64,000 bases of DNA from Ruminococcus flavefaciens (GCA_902760805.1 CACWHY010000006.1:63505-127504), one strand, 5' to 3'. Shown: positions 44,740 to 53,535, counted from the first letter of the stretch. Notes: generated from the sequence alone by a model not told the origin. Program-made: numbers and translations.

Positions 44740-45362
44740 TATGCGTACACCTCCTCGATCTTTCCTACAGCATTCTTAACAACGATGAACTTATCGTAGT
44801 TGAGGATGTCGTATACGTTAAGGGTATTAACAGCGGCTGTCTTAACGCCGGGGATATTTGCAGCGCTCTTTACTACCTTTGCATCAGCCTCAGCAGTTAC
44901 GATAAGAGCCTTGCCCTCAACGCCGAGGTCCTTGAGCATCTGTGCGATGGTCTTTGTCTTGTAGCCGTCAAGGTTGAGGGCATCAAGAACGATCATGTTG
45001 TTGTCGAGCACCTTTGTGGAGAGAGCGGACTTCATAGCCAGTCTCTTTACCTTCTTATTGAGCGAGTAGCTGTAATCTCTGGGCTTGGGGCCGAGAGCAA
45101 CTCCGCCGTGGTACCACTGAGGAGCACGGGTCGAGCCCTGTCTTGCGTGGCCTGTACCCTTCTGTCTCCAGGGCTTTCTTCCGCCGCCGCTTACTTCTGT
45201 TCTTGTAAGTGTGGACTGTGTGCCCTGTCTCTGGTTAGCCAGGTAATTAACTACCATTGCGTGCATAACAGCTTCGTTGGGAGCAATTCCGAAAACAGCG
45301 TCATTGAGCTCTGTCTCAGACACCTGCTTGCCAGTCATATCAAATACTGAAATTGTAGACAT
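44739..45362 (-). CDS. rplD: 50S ribosomal protein L4
   Basis: 207 residues. Extended loop [20 protein letters not shown] followed by [20 protein letters not shown]. In E. coli L4 also represses the S10 operon; whether it does here is unknown. Confidence 0.97.
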   Translation of the reverse strand: MSTISVFDMTGKQVSETELNDAVFGIAPNEAVMHAMVVNYLANQRQGTQSTLTRTEVSGGGRKPWRQKGTGHARQGSTRAPQWYHGGVALGPKPRDYSYSLNKKVKRLAMKSALSTKVLDNNMIVLDALNLDGYKTKTIAQMLKDLGVEGKALIVTAEADAKVVKSAANIPGVKTAAVNTLNVYDILNYDKFIVVKNAVGKIEEVYA

Positions 45363-45379
45363 TTACGCTTCCTCCTTCC

Positions 45380-46012
45380 TTAAGCCTTTACGCTGTCAAC
45401 GATGTAAACGATACCGCCCTTAGGACCGGGAACTGCACCCTTGATAGCGATGAGATTGTTCTCTGCGTCTATTTTAACGATCTCGAGATTCTGAACTGTT
45501 ACCTGCTCAGCACCCATGTGACCTGCCATGCCCTTGCCCTTGTAGATACGGGAAGGAGAAGAACAAGCGCCCATGGAACCTGCCTGTCTGTGTACAGGGC
45601 CAGTACCGTGAGTTTCCTTGAGTCTGTGCTGGTTGTGACGCTTGATAGCGCCTGCGAATCCCTTACCCTTGCTAGTGCCGACAACGTCGATAGCGTCGCC
45701 TACTGCAAAAGTATCTGCCTTAACGATGTCGCCAACGTTAAGTGTATCACAGTCGTCAAGTCTGAACTCCTTCAGGGTCTTCTTGTAAGCAACATCTGCC
45801 TTCTCGAAGTAGCCTCTCATAGGCTTGTTCAGTCTCTGGACCTTAACATCACCGTAACCCAGCTGAAGTGCAGCATAGCCGTCTTTTTCAACGGTCTTCT
45901 TCTTCACTACAACACAGGGGCCGGCTTCGATAACTGTTACAGGGATCATTTTTCCTGCTTCGTCGAAGATCTGGGTCATACCGATCTTCTTTCCGATAAT
46001 GCCTTTCTGCAT
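45380..46012 (-). CDS. rplC: 50S ribosomal protein L3
   Basis: 210 residues: [20 protein letters not shown] and the conserved [15 protein letters not shown] and [23 protein letters not shown] region. 106 nt after rpsJ, a gap with a CCGCTT/AAGCGG hairpin. Confidence 0.97.
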   Translation of the reverse strand: MQKGIIGKKIGMTQIFDEAGKMIPVTVIEAGPCVVVKKKTVEKDGYAALQLGYGDVKVQRLNKPMRGYFEKADVAYKKTLKEFRLDDCDTLNVGDIVKADTFAVGDAIDVVGTSKGKGFAGAIKRHNQHRLKETHGTGPVHRQAGSMGACSSPSRIYKGKGMAGHMGAEQVTVQNLEIVKIDAENNLIAIKGAVPGPKGGIVYIVDSVKA

Positions 46013-46118
46013 ATCTTTTTCCTCCTATTAGGTTATTGGTTGACGATGGCCGTCAACATGACCGGCGGACTACCGCCATTCCGCTTCCCAAAGCGGTATT
46101 TCGGGTGATGAGCTGTAA

Positions 46119-46433
46119 TTACTTGATCTCCATTACAACGTCAACGCCAGCGGGGAGCTCGAGCTTCTCGAAAGCAGCAGAAGTCTTGTCTGTAGGACGG
46201 AGCACGTCAATGAGTCTCTTGTGAGTTCTCATCTCGAACTGCTCACGGCTGTCCTTGTACTTGTGTACAGCACGAAGGATAGTAACAACTTCCTTGTCAG
46301 TGGGGAGCGGGATAGGACCTGAAACTCTCGCACCGCTTCTCTTAGCTGCCTCAACGATCTTAGCTGCAGCGATGTCTACTGTAGCGTGATCGTAGCCCTT
46401 GATCTTGAATCTGATTTTTTCTGTGACTGCCAT
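46119..46433 (-). CDS. rpsJ: 30S ribosomal protein S10
   Basis: 104 residues: [40 protein letters not shown] and the C-terminal [18 protein letters not shown] before ATG 46433 decides the start. First gene of the super-operon; also known as NusE in antitermination. Confidence 0.97.
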   Translation of the reverse strand: MAVTEKIRFKIKGYDHATVDIAAAKIVEAAKRSGARVSGPIPLPTDKEVVTILRAVHKYKDSREQFEMRTHKRLIDVLRPTDKTSAAFEKLELPAGVDVVMEIK

Positions 46434-46514
46434 TATTTTCGCCTCCTTGGAAATATTACGGGGACGCAAACAGGGATATTCACACGCTGCCGTGTGTTTC
46501 GTGCCTTACCTGAT

Positions 46515-46544
46515 AAAAAAACCGGAAACATTTCTGTTTTCCGG
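46515..46544 (-). terminator. Intrinsic terminator inside the S10 operon leader
   Basis: Minus strand CCGGAAA...TTTCCGG with an extra CA/TG pair set and a GAAA loop, followed by seven U (46515-46521). It lies about 200 nt after the promoter and 80 nt before rpsJ, so it is an attenuator candidate. Confidence 0.8.
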
Positions 46545-46753
46545 ACCGATAAAGACGTATGAAGACACAAAGAGAGTATAGCGAGCGCATACGCAAGCTG
46601 CGCCGCAAAAACCACATACTGTGTTCACTATCCCGATCGCCCGGTTTAAAATCGGACATACTCTGCGGAAATTACCTGCCAAACCGGCAGCAACCTTCCG
46701 CTTCATCGCATATCTTTTGCAGTCAGCGTGTCAGAACACGCCTAACATAAGCA
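46545..46753 (-). promoter_or_regulatory. Long 5' leader of the ribosomal super-operon
   Basis: About 210 nt of transcribed sequence between the start point and the leader terminator. It contains GGCGTGTTCTGACACGCTGAC near its 5' end (a GCGTGT/ACACGC hairpin), then GCCGGTTTGGCAGG and further GC-rich segments. A 66-codon frame runs through it but lacks a ribosome binding site. No other gene is visible. Confidence 0.6.
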
Positions 46754-46782
46754 ATTATACCATATCTATCCCTATAATGCAA
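46754..46782 (-). promoter_or_regulatory. Promoter of the S10-spc-alpha operon
   Basis: Minus strand TTGCAT (46777-46782), 17-bp spacer ending in TGG, TATAAT (46754-46759). Confidence 0.85.
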
Positions 46783-46890
46783 GGGTTACAGAAAATGCCA
46801 ATTGTAAATTTTTAGTGAACGCAATTTTATTTTTAACTTTATCCCCTACATTTATATAGGGAGCGATCTCCGACCAGTTCCAAGCCGCAC

Positions 46891-46913
46891 AAAAGGGCGC
46901 AAAAGCGCCCTTT
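46891..46913 (-). terminator. Terminator of the M23 peptidase gene
   Basis: Minus strand GGGCGC-TTTT-GCGCCC followed by TTTTG, three bases after the stop codon. Confidence 0.88.
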
Positions 46914-46915
46914 CA

Positions 46916-48637
46916 TTACTCGTCATCGTCTTTTTTCTTGACCTCCACCGGCTGAGTGTTCAGATAGCTGGCAGGATCCTTGCAGACGCCCTCATAACGC
47001 ACCTCAAAGTGACAGTGAGGACCGGTAGAATTACCCGTAGAGCCCACCATACCGATCAGCTCGCCCTTGGTGACGTATTGTCCCTCAACAGCAACAACTG
47101 AGGTCATGTGGCCGTAAACGGTCTGATAGCCGTTCATGTGGTCGATCATAACAACGTTTCCGTAGCCGCCGGAGTTCCAGCCGGCAGAGACCACCATTCC
47201 CTCCTCAGCAGCGTAGATGTTCGTGCCAAGGTCAGCGGCGATGTCCAGACCCTTATGGTTACGGTCAGAGATGAAGGTATCGCTGATCCAGCCTCCGTCA
47301 ACAGGCCAGCCGAACTGCCCTGAGCCGGTAAGGGGGCTTCCAAACCAGACCGTATCCGGGGAATCAGGCTGAGCGGTATAGGTGCCCAGACCGATGATCT
47401 CCATAACAGGCTCTCTTGTGACCTTGGTGCTGATGACCTTTCGTGAGTGCTCGATGCCGTTGACGTAGGTTATCTCCACCTGGCTCACCTTTTCGCCGCG
47501 CTCGCCCTTGGTAAGGATAGACTCGATGCCCAGATTAAGAGCAGCAGTCTCCACCTCGGTAGTCTCATAGTCGATGAAGGAAAGCGCCTCCATTTCACGG
47601 ACATACTGGATAGGCAGATAGCTGTCGGTCTCGATAACGTTCACGATCTGGCCGGCCTCGCACTTCTTCATAGCGCCCGGGTTGAGCTCCTCAAATTTCT
47701 CCAGATCCATGTTGTGCTTCTGGCTGATGGTAACAGGAGTATCGCCGCTCTGAACGACGTAGACCGCCTTTTTCTCCTTGGAGGAGGTCAGCAGGGCGAT
47801 GGTCTCGTCCTCGCTCTTAACGCTCTGTGTCAGGTAGATCCCCTGTGTGTACTCGATCTTATTGACGTAGGAAACGTCCTTGACGATGCCTTCTACATGG
47901 TAGTTGAGCAGCCTGTCCGTCAGGGCGTCGTCCACCTTGTTCTTGTCCTTGACAGCGCCGATGAAGTTGCCGTCGATGTAGATACCGTAGGCCTCTGTCA
48001 GCTCCTGATCCGAGGCAGCCAGCATCTCGTCAGCAAGCTGTCCGGCGGAGAGGTACCTGTCGGTGTCCGCAACGATCTTCAGCGAGAACTTGGCAGAAAG
48101 GTCGATGCTCTGGTCGTCCTCAAGATAGGAGATACGCTGCTGGACCTCACGCTCGGCCTCCTCAAAGTCAGCCTCAGCGGAGATGATGCCTACCTCCTTG
48201 CCGTTGAATTCCACAGCAAGGCCGTATTCCAAGCCGGAGCCCAGCTTCACCACGCCGATGAGGAAGGCTGCCGACACGATAGGCAGGATGTAGTTGAATG
48301 CTGTATAGAACACGCCGCCCTCTCCGAAGAAGAAGGATCCCACGAACTGGAGGATCGCCTCGATGTACTGGCGTTTTCCCTCTTTCTTGGCACGGCGGAT
48401 ATTTCGGGTCAGCTCGTTGGAGACCTTGACTCTGCTGCGGAAGGAATCCGTGATCTCCCTCCAAAGCCACAGGCCGACTCTTCCCACGCTCTGCACCATC
48501 TCAAGCAGCTCAGACAGCAGGAAGGAAAGTCCCTTTACCACGCCCAAAAGGATCGCAGCAATAAATTTAACTGTAGTCAGACCGGCACGAACGAAAAGGC
48601 CCACGATGCCTCTGCCGATCTTCTGGAATATATTCAA
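46916..48637 (-). CDS. Membrane-anchored M23 peptidase with LysM and G5 domains
   Basis: 573 residues. A basic/hydrophobic N-terminal region and a membrane segment (about 115-132, NYILPIVSAAFLIGVV) are followed by an extracellular stretch. Then come a LysM domain (VVQSGDTPVTISQKHNM, about 293-337) and a G5 domain (about 360-420). The M23 lysostaphin-like endopeptidase domain (455-560) has zinc ligands H461 and D465 (HKGLDIAAD) and H543 (HCHFEVR). It should cleave peptidoglycan cross-bridges. The start is TTG 48637, supported by GGGAG at 8-nt spacing. Single gene with promoter and terminator. Confidence 0.92.
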   Translation of the reverse strand: MNIFQKIGRGIVGLFVRAGLTTVKFIAAILLGVVKGLSFLLSELLEMVQSVGRVGLWLWREITDSFRSRVKVSNELTRNIRRAKKEGKRQYIEAILQFVGSFFFGEGGVFYTAFNYILPIVSAAFLIGVVKLGSGLEYGLAVEFNGKEVGIISAEADFEEAEREVQQRISYLEDDQSIDLSAKFSLKIVADTDRYLSAGQLADEMLAASDQELTEAYGIYIDGNFIGAVKDKNKVDDALTDRLLNYHVEGIVKDVSYVNKIEYTQGIYLTQSVKSEDETIALLTSSKEKKAVYVVQSGDTPVTISQKHNMDLEKFEELNPGAMKKCEAGQIVNVIETDSYLPIQYVREMEALSFIDYETTEVETAALNLGIESILTKGERGEKVSQVEITYVNGIEHSRKVISTKVTREPVMEIIGLGTYTAQPDSPDTVWFGSPLTGSGQFGWPVDGGWISDTFISDRNHKGLDIAADLGTNIYAAEEGMVVSAGWNSGGYGNVVMIDHMNGYQTVYGHMTSVVAVEGQYVTKGELIGMVGSTGNSTGPHCHFEVRYEGVCKDPASYLNTQPVEVKKKDDDE

Positions 48638-48675
48638 ATGCGGCGCTCCCTTCGATTTTTAATGTACAATAATAT

Positions 48676-48704
48676 ATTATAACATATCCCAGCAAAAATT
48701 GCAA
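48676..48704 (-). promoter_or_regulatory. Promoter of the M23 peptidase gene
   Basis: Minus strand TTGCAA (48699-48704), 17-bp spacer, TATAAT (48676-48681). Confidence 0.8.
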
Positions 48705-48739
48705 CGTTTCCGAGGGATATTTCCGGTTTTGGTAAAAGC

Positions 48740-49600
48740 CTACAGTTTTTCCTCCGGGAAGAGGGCTCTTATGTCACGGGGAAGCTCCGAACGGACAGTG
48801 ATCTTCTCCCCGGTCAATGGATCTGTGAAGGAGAGCCGGGCGCAGTGAAGAGCCTGCCTGCCGATCTCAGGGCAGCCGCCTCCGTAGAGGCTGTCTCCGG
48901 CCAGCGGGTGGCCAATGTGGGCGAAATGCACCCGTATCTGGTGAGTGCGGCCGGTCTCCAGAAGGATCTGCTCCAGGGAAAACCGGCTGTTCCCGGCTAT
49001 TTTTCGGTAATGTGTCACAGCCGGGCGGCCGTCCTGTCTGACGCAGCGCTGGATGATGCTGCCCTCTGCCCGGCCAATGGGAGCGTCAATCGTCCCGGAG
49101 CTGTCAGTCTCACCATGGACTGCGGCAGCATAGACTTTCTCCAGACTGCCTTGCAGGAGATTTGCGCAGTGAGGATCCTTGGCCGCAGCCACCAGCCCGG
49201 AGGTGTCACGGTCAAGGCGGTTTACAGGGCGGAAGGTCAGCCCCGGATAAAGATAGGCAAACCAGTTCCCCAGCGTGTCGCCGTGGTGATTTACCGACGG
49301 GTGAACAGGCACTCCGCCGGGCTTGTCAAAGACCACCACTGCCTCGCTCTCGTAGGCAATGGGGATATTCAGGCTCGGATCAGGCTCAAGAAAGCTGTCG
49401 TCCTCGGTCAGCAGCACCACCACGTCGCCATTTTCCAAAAGGTCGGCGGCTGTTGCCGGAGCTCCGTTTCGGGCGATACCGCCGGGAGTCTGCTTCAGCC
49501 TCGCCAAAAGCCTTTGCGAAACGCCCTTTTCGCCCCGGAGAAAATCTCTCACCGTCATGGGCTTTTCCAGCTCTGCCGTAAATCTCAGCTCCCTCAGCAT
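48740..49600 (-). CDS. RluA-family pseudouridine synthase
   Basis: 286 residues. The catalytic Asp is D130 in FRPVNRLDRDTSG. LLETGRTHQIRVHFAHIGHP, the RluA/RluD C-terminal signature, and GDSLYGGG follow. An S4-like N-terminal region (VSQRLLARLKQTPGGIARNG) is present. Target RNA site not predictable. AGGAGG before ATG 49600 decides the start; the longer frame to 49633 is not used. The upstream membrane-protein frame runs about 215 nt into this gene. Confidence 0.9.
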   Translation of the reverse strand: MLRELRFTAELEKPMTVRDFLRGEKGVSQRLLARLKQTPGGIARNGAPATAADLLENGDVVVLLTEDDSFLEPDPSLNIPIAYESEAVVVFDKPGGVPVHPSVNHHGDTLGNWFAYLYPGLTFRPVNRLDRDTSGLVAAAKDPHCANLLQGSLEKVYAAAVHGETDSSGTIDAPIGRAEGSIIQRCVRQDGRPAVTHYRKIAGNSRFSLEQILLETGRTHQIRVHFAHIGHPLAGDSLYGGGCPEIGRQALHCARLSFTDPLTGEKITVRSELPRDIRALFPEEKL

Positions 49601-50348
49601 ACTCGTCCTCCTTCCGGAAAATATCAGCGGCAACTCCCATTGCAGCCGCAGTCCTTGCCGCCGCCCACGGAAGAGTTACCAGAAGGGCAGCCGGCAGCAG
49701 AAATACCGCCGCAGCCCTCAGCAGGTCTCCTCCCCTGCCCTTGAGGAGCCTCAGATCGGCCTTTACACAGGAAAAGGCGCTCTTTTCCGGCTCTGCGGCC
49801 AATATCAGCGGGATCATCGCCAGCTTCAGCCGCAAAACTCCCCACCACACCGCCGCTGCTGTCCCAAGCAAAGCGCAGTGCATGGCCAGAAAGAGCTCCC
49901 TCTCCCCGGCGCCGCTCCTCATTAGCCGAAAAAAGCCATACCACAGCGCCGCTCCGGGAAGGCTCCCCAGAAAGGAAGCTCCCCGGCAGAGCGCAAAGGC
50001 TGCAAGGCTTCGGCCGGGACGCCTGAGAAGGGCTTCTCCAAAGGGCGTGATCTTCTCGTTTCGGCTGAGCTGCCACACACGAACTCCGGCAGCATAGCTC
50101 AGCGGAGCGCAGGTCAGCCACCTCAGCGCCATGAAAGCTGCGCAGATCCCTGTCTGCATAAGGCTTCCGCCGGTGAAGAGCTCCCTTGGAGAGAGCAGCC
50201 CGAAGTAGAGCATGAGGCTGTACAGCGCCGCCTCCCCCAGCCGGAAGAAGGCTCCCCCGGTCATGGGCAGCAGACACACCAGCCACGGCCTCAGACCCGT
50301 CCGCCGGACCGATCCTCCCGAAAATCTCAGCAGCTCTCCTGCTTTCAT
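49386..50348 (-). CDS. Unknown polytopic membrane protein, frame running into rluA-like gene
   Basis: 320 residues as an open frame from ATG 50348 (GGAGG 7 nt upstream). The first 240 residues are hydrophobic, with about five membrane segments (e.g. LVCLLPMTGGAFFRLGEAAL, AVFLLPAALLVTLPWAA). The last about 70 residues are an out-of-frame reading of the pseudouridine synthase and look non-natural (Arg/Gly-rich). In a third frame, TGA overlaps the next ATG (ATGCTGA), the normal way such genes end. A 1-nt indel near the 3' end is possible. Family not recognised. Confidence 0.6.
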   Translation of the reverse strand: MKAGELLRFSGGSVRRTGLRPWLVCLLPMTGGAFFRLGEAALYSLMLYFGLLSPRELFTGGSLMQTGICAAFMALRWLTCAPLSYAAGVRVWQLSRNEKITPFGEALLRRPGRSLAAFALCRGASFLGSLPGAALWYGFFRLMRSGAGERELFLAMHCALLGTAAAVWWGVLRLKLAMIPLILAAEPEKSAFSCVKADLRLLKGRGGDLLRAAAVFLLPAALLVTLPWAAARTAAAMGVAADIFRKEDEYAEGAEIYGRAGKAHDGERFSPGRKGRFAKAFGEAEADSRRYRPKRSSGNSRRPFGKWRRGGAADRGRQLS

Positions 50349-50401
50349 CAAACCGCCTCCTTGTCAAAGGAAGTATTGACCAAAAAGGCGGGAATATTCA
50401 G

Positions 50402-51037
50402 TTATTCCTCGGGCTCGCCGATCCTGTCGTAGGGACAGTAGCCAAGGATCTCGAAGGCCTGAGAGGTCAGCCACATCTGGGCTGTCACCATTATGTCGAA
50501 GCCCTCGCCAAAATCTGCATTGAGCACGCCCGGCTCATACTTCGGCAGCCCGAAGCAGCTGAGCATATTTGAGATGATGCCGCCGTGAGTGATCATTGCG
50601 CAGTGGGTCAGGCCGCTGTTCATCATGTCAGTGATCACGCTGTGGAGAGCCTTGTACGTCCGGGCAGTCATCTCCTCCAGGCTCTCGCCCCCTGTGGGAC
50701 GAGCGTCCCTTCCGCCCTTGAGCCAGGCCTTGTAATCCTCACGCTGGAGGAGCTCCTCCACGCCCTTGTTCTCGAACTGCCCCAGGTCAAGCTCTCGGAG
50801 GTCGTCCACTGTGCAGATCTCGGTCTCCGGGAAGAGGATCTCGGCGGTCTCAGTACACCTTTTTAAAGGGGAGGAATAGACCCTGTGAACGGTAGGATAG
50901 TCCTTCTCGTCCATTTTCGCAGCCAGCTCCGCAGCGCCCTTTGAGGACAGGGGCAGGTCTGTGGAGCCGATATAAACTCCGTTTTCGTTCGCCGCAGTCA
51001 TACCGTGGCGGATTACACTTATCCTATAGCCTCTCAT
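50402..51037 (-). CDS. Histidine phosphatase family protein
   Basis: 211 residues, phosphoglycerate-mutase fold. The phospho-acceptor His lies in VIRHGMTAANENG, Arg in YSSPLKRCTETA, Glu in LRELDLGQFENKG and the second His in MITHGGIISNM. It resembles alpha-ribazole or sugar-phosphate phosphatases of the family; the substrate is not deducible. AGGAG precedes ATG. It probably leads a short unit with the membrane and pseudouridine synthase genes. A TATAAT at 51084-51089 may be its -10 box. Confidence 0.88.
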   Translation of the reverse strand: MRGYRISVIRHGMTAANENGVYIGSTDLPLSSKGAAELAAKMDEKDYPTVHRVYSSPLKRCTETAEILFPETEICTVDDLRELDLGQFENKGVEELLQREDYKAWLKGGRDARPTGGESLEEMTARTYKALHSVITDMMNSGLTHCAMITHGGIISNMLSCFGLPKYEPGVLNADFGEGFDIMVTAQMWLTSQAFEILGYCPYDRIGEPEE

Positions 51038-51153
51038 AAAAGACTCCTTTCATTATGCGTAATGCACAAAAATCTGACGTAAAATTATATCAATAGGCAA
51101 AACCTAACAAAAATTGACACAAAAACTTTTCATTTTTCAATTGAAATTGCCTA

Positions 51154-51187
51154 TTTACTTATTATACAATTTGTATTATAATTGTAT
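51154..51187 (+). promoter_or_regulatory. Promoter and possible operator of the XRE regulator
   Basis: TTTACT (51154-51159), 17-bp spacer, TATAAT (51177-51182). The inverted repeat ATACAAT-N10-ATTGTAT (51164-51170 / 51181-51187) brackets the -10 box, and a perfect palindrome TTTCAATTGAAA (51135-51146) lies upstream. Both are candidate autoregulatory sites. Confidence 0.5.
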
Positions 51188-51249
51188 TGTATTCTAAATC
51201 GTAGGATTGAGCCCCGGGGCTGACATATATATTTACAGGAGGAAGTACC

Positions 51250-51978
51250 ATGAATTCCGATTTCGCCCGCATCATTACTCTCCAGCGCAAGGAGCGCCAT
51301 ATCAGCCAGAAACAGGCCGCCGCAGACCTTGGCATCTCTCAGGCTCTGCTGTCACACTACGAGAAGGGCATCCGTGAGTGCGGACTGAATTTCCTGGTAA
51401 AGATCGCCGATTACTACAACGTTTCCTGTGATTACCTCCTGGGCAGGACTCCCGAGCCCGAGGGCAAGACCATCACTATCGAGGACATCCCCGATGACGA
51501 CGGCAACAACACCCTGAAAATGCCCAGCCCTGAGATCATCAATTTCAACAGGCGTATCGTCAACAACTCGATCAGCCTGCTGTTCAGTCTTGCGCAGAAG
51601 GCCAACAGTATCACTCTGATCAAGGAGATCTCCTCCTACCTGATGCTGTCGGTGTACAAGCTGTTCCGTATCGTCTATAACGCAAATCCCCACAACGACC
51701 AGAAGCTCTTCCGCATACCCAAGGTAGTTGCCAACGACAGCGCAAACGCTATCATCTCCATGAGCGAGGCCGACATCAAGGCGGCTTCCAGCGGAATACC
51801 TCTTGACGGAGGCGACTGTGTGGACAACTTCGATACGCTGTACATCACCACGTCAACACTCCAGAAGGACTATGCCCAGTATTCATCGTCGCTGCTCAAT
51901 CTGATCAAGCGCAGCGAGGAGAGCATCGCCCGGACCCGTGCAAAATATCACGGCAGCGAGAACAACCGTGGATACTAA
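51250..51978 (+). CDS. XRE-family transcriptional regulator
   Basis: 242 residues. An N-terminal Cro/cI-type helix-turn-helix (about 8-62) has SQKQAAADLGISQALLSHYE and ends VSCDYLLGRTPEPEG. The remaining about 180 residues are helical, with Asn/Ser-rich stretches and no recognised ligand domain. GGAGGAAG precedes ATG. Monocistronic, with an intrinsic terminator. Confidence 0.88.
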   Translation: MNSDFARIITLQRKERHISQKQAAADLGISQALLSHYEKGIRECGLNFLVKIADYYNVSCDYLLGRTPEPEGKTITIEDIPDDDGNNTLKMPSPEIINFNRRIVNNSISLLFSLAQKANSITLIKEISSYLMLSVYKLFRIVYNANPHNDQKLFRIPKVVANDSANAIISMSEADIKAASSGIPLDGGDCVDNFDTLYITTSTLQKDYAQYSSSLLNLIKRSEESIARTRAKYHGSENNRGY

Positions 51979-52012
51979 TTATAGCACATCTGAGAAATAA
52001 TTGCAAATCGAA

Positions 52013-52036
52013 GGGCGCACAATGTGCGCCCTTTTT
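52013..52036 (+). terminator. Terminator of the XRE regulator
   Basis: GGGCGCAC-AAT-GTGCGCCC followed by TTTTT. Confidence 0.9.
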
Positions 52037-52043
52037 CACAAAT

Positions 52044-52190
52044 TGTAGGGGACGGCGTCCTCGACGTCCCGGCCTTTTGAACAATGTGGGCGGATTGTTC
52101 TGTAGGGGCGGATATTATCCGCCCGGCGGTTTGGATAACGTTTCCGGAAACAATTTGTAGGGGAGGCCGCCCCCGGCCTCCCGCCAATTT
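52044..52190. repeat. Three tandem variants of a TGTAGGGG palindromic repeat
   Basis: Copies begin at 52044 (TGTAGGGGACGGCG then CTCGACGTCC), 52101 (TGTAGGGGCGGATATTATCC then GCCCG) and 52156 (TGTAGGGGAGGCC then CCCGGCCTCCC). Each begins TGTAGGGG and ends with a GC-rich inverted complement. A fourth, in opposite orientation, is at 16872-16897. Confidence 0.8.
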
Positions 52191-52195
52191 GAAAT

Positions 52196-52226
52196 AAAAA
52201 AGGACTGCCGAGGCAGTCCCTTTTTT
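52196..52226 (-). terminator. Bidirectional terminator of the oxidoreductase operon
   Basis: GGACTGCC / GGCAGTCC (8-bp stem, 2-nt loop) flanked by A and T runs on both sides; on the minus strand it follows the gamma subunit stop. Confidence 0.9.
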
Positions 52227-52228
52227 CA

Positions 52229-52762
52229 TCATGCGTTCATTCCAAGCTCGATAGCCTTGAAGTTATTGGGAATCAGGGCAGCCTTCTTAGGAGGAACTAC
52301 CTTCTCGATCGCCTTCTTCATTGTGTCCAGTGAGCAGATACCAGTCTCCTTGAGCACCTTGCCCAGCAGGATGATGTTCGATCCGCCCTTGAGAGCGTTA
52401 TCGTCTGCCATCTGCTGTGAGGGGATGCCGAAGAGGCTGATGTCTGTGCGGTCGCACTCAGGCTCGATGAGGGTGCTGTCGAAGAACACCTTTCCGCCGG
52501 GCTTTACGTCCTTGACGAACTTATCGAATGAAGGCTGGTTCATTGCGATGAGGATGTCAGGAGTGAGCACCAGGGGAGATCCGATCGGGTCGTCGGAAAT
52601 ACAAACGGAACAGTTACAAGTACCGCCTCTCATCTCAGGGCCGTATGAAGGGAGCCATGAAAGCTCCTTGTTATCCATAAGTCCGCAGTATGCGAGGATC
52701 TTACCGGCGAAGAGTATTCCCTGTCCGCCAAATCCGGCCAGAAGTATCTCAGTTGTTGCCAT
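52229..52762 (-). CDS. 2-oxoacid:ferredoxin oxidoreductase, gamma subunit
   Basis: 177 residues of the pyruvate/ketoisovalerate oxidoreductase gamma family: LLAGFGGQGILFAGKILAYC at the N-terminus, SYGPEMRGGTCNCSVCISDD and FDSTLI. It binds CoA-linked steps in the complex. Last of ferredoxin-alpha-beta-gamma; start overlaps the beta stop by one base. Substrate (2-oxoisovalerate, VorC-like, or 2-oxoglutarate, KorC-like) not settled. Confidence 0.9.
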   Translation of the reverse strand: MATTEILLAGFGGQGILFAGKILAYCGLMDNKELSWLPSYGPEMRGGTCNCSVCISDDPIGSPLVLTPDILIAMNQPSFDKFVKDVKPGGKVFFDSTLIEPECDRTDISLFGIPSQQMADDNALKGGSNIILLGKVLKETGICSLDTMKKAIEKVVPPKKAALIPNNFKAIELGMNA

Positions 52763-53535
52763 TATTCATTTCCTCCTTCCGACTTGGGGAAAACTCCCTC
52801 TTCAACGTCCTTGTAAACGCCCAGAGGATAGTAGGGGATCATCTCGTCCTGGAGTCTCTTGATAGCCTCGATAGGAGTCAGGCCCCAGTTTGTAGGACAA
52901 GTGGAGAGCACCTCAACGATGGAGAAGCCCTTTCCTGCCTTCTGATTCTCGAAAGCCTTGCGGATAGCCTTCTTAGCGTTTCTGATGTGAGGAACGCTGT
53001 CTACTGCGACTCTCTCTGCATAAGCTGTACCTGTCAGCTGTGAGAGCATCTCGCAGACCTTTACAGGGTAGCCTGCCAGCTCAGGGCTTCTTCCGAAGGG
53101 AGTAGTCTGAGTTACCTGGCCGGGAAGAGTTGTAGGAGCCATCTGTCCGCCGGTCATTCCATAGATAGTATTGTTGATGAAGATAACGACGATGTTCTCG
53201 CCTCTTGTAGCAACGTGAACTGTCTCAGCAGTACCGATAGCAGCCAGGTCGCCGTCGCCCTGATATGTAAATACGAACTTGTCAGGGTTAGTTCTCTTGA
53301 CGCCGGTAGCTACGGCCGGAGCACGTCCGTGAGCAGCCTCGATCATATCACAGTTGAAATAGTCATAAGCCATTACAGAGCAGCCTACAGGACATACTCC
53401 GATAGTATCGCCCTCGATACCCATTTCGTCGATGACCTCGCAGAGGATACGGTGAACGATACCGTGGGTACAGCCGGGGCAGTAATGTGTAGGAATGTCG
53501 ATAAGAGCCTTAGGTCTTTCAAATACAACAGCCAT
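52762..53535 (-). CDS. 2-oxoacid:ferredoxin oxidoreductase, beta (TPP) subunit
   Basis: 257 residues. The TPP-binding core GDGDLAAIGTAETVHVATRG leads to FINNTIYGMTGGQ. Cluster cysteines are in THYCPGCTHG and in VCPVGCSV. It transfers electrons from the oxidative decarboxylation of a 2-oxo acid to ferredoxin. Start overlaps the alpha stop by one base. Confidence 0.92.
   Translation of the reverse strand: MAVVFERPKALIDIPTHYCPGCTHGIVHRILCEVIDEMGIEGDTIGVCPVGCSVMAYDYFNCDMIEAAHGRAPAVATGVKRTNPDKFVFTYQGDGDLAAIGTAETVHVATRGENIVVIFINNTIYGMTGGQMAPTTLPGQVTQTTPFGRSPELAGYPVKVCEMLSQLTGTAYAERVAVDSVPHIRNAKKAIRKAFENQKAGKGFSIVEVLSTCPTNWGLTPIEAIKRLQDEMIPYYPLGVYKDVEEGVFPKSEGGNE

Noticed and set aside
46506..46706. 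66-codon upstream ORF in the S10 leader
   Set aside because: No ribosome binding site, it passes through the terminator hairpin, and its composition is not protein-like. It could still be a leader peptide if conserved.
47447..48682. 411-codon plus-strand frame opposite the M23 peptidase
   Set aside because: Shadow of a gene with intact LysM, G5 and M23 motifs; no start signal.
49624..50367. 247-codon frame overlapping the membrane protein on the same strand
   Set aside because: Its composition is Arg/Ser-rich and unnatural, while the overlapping frame has clear membrane helices and a good ribosome binding site.
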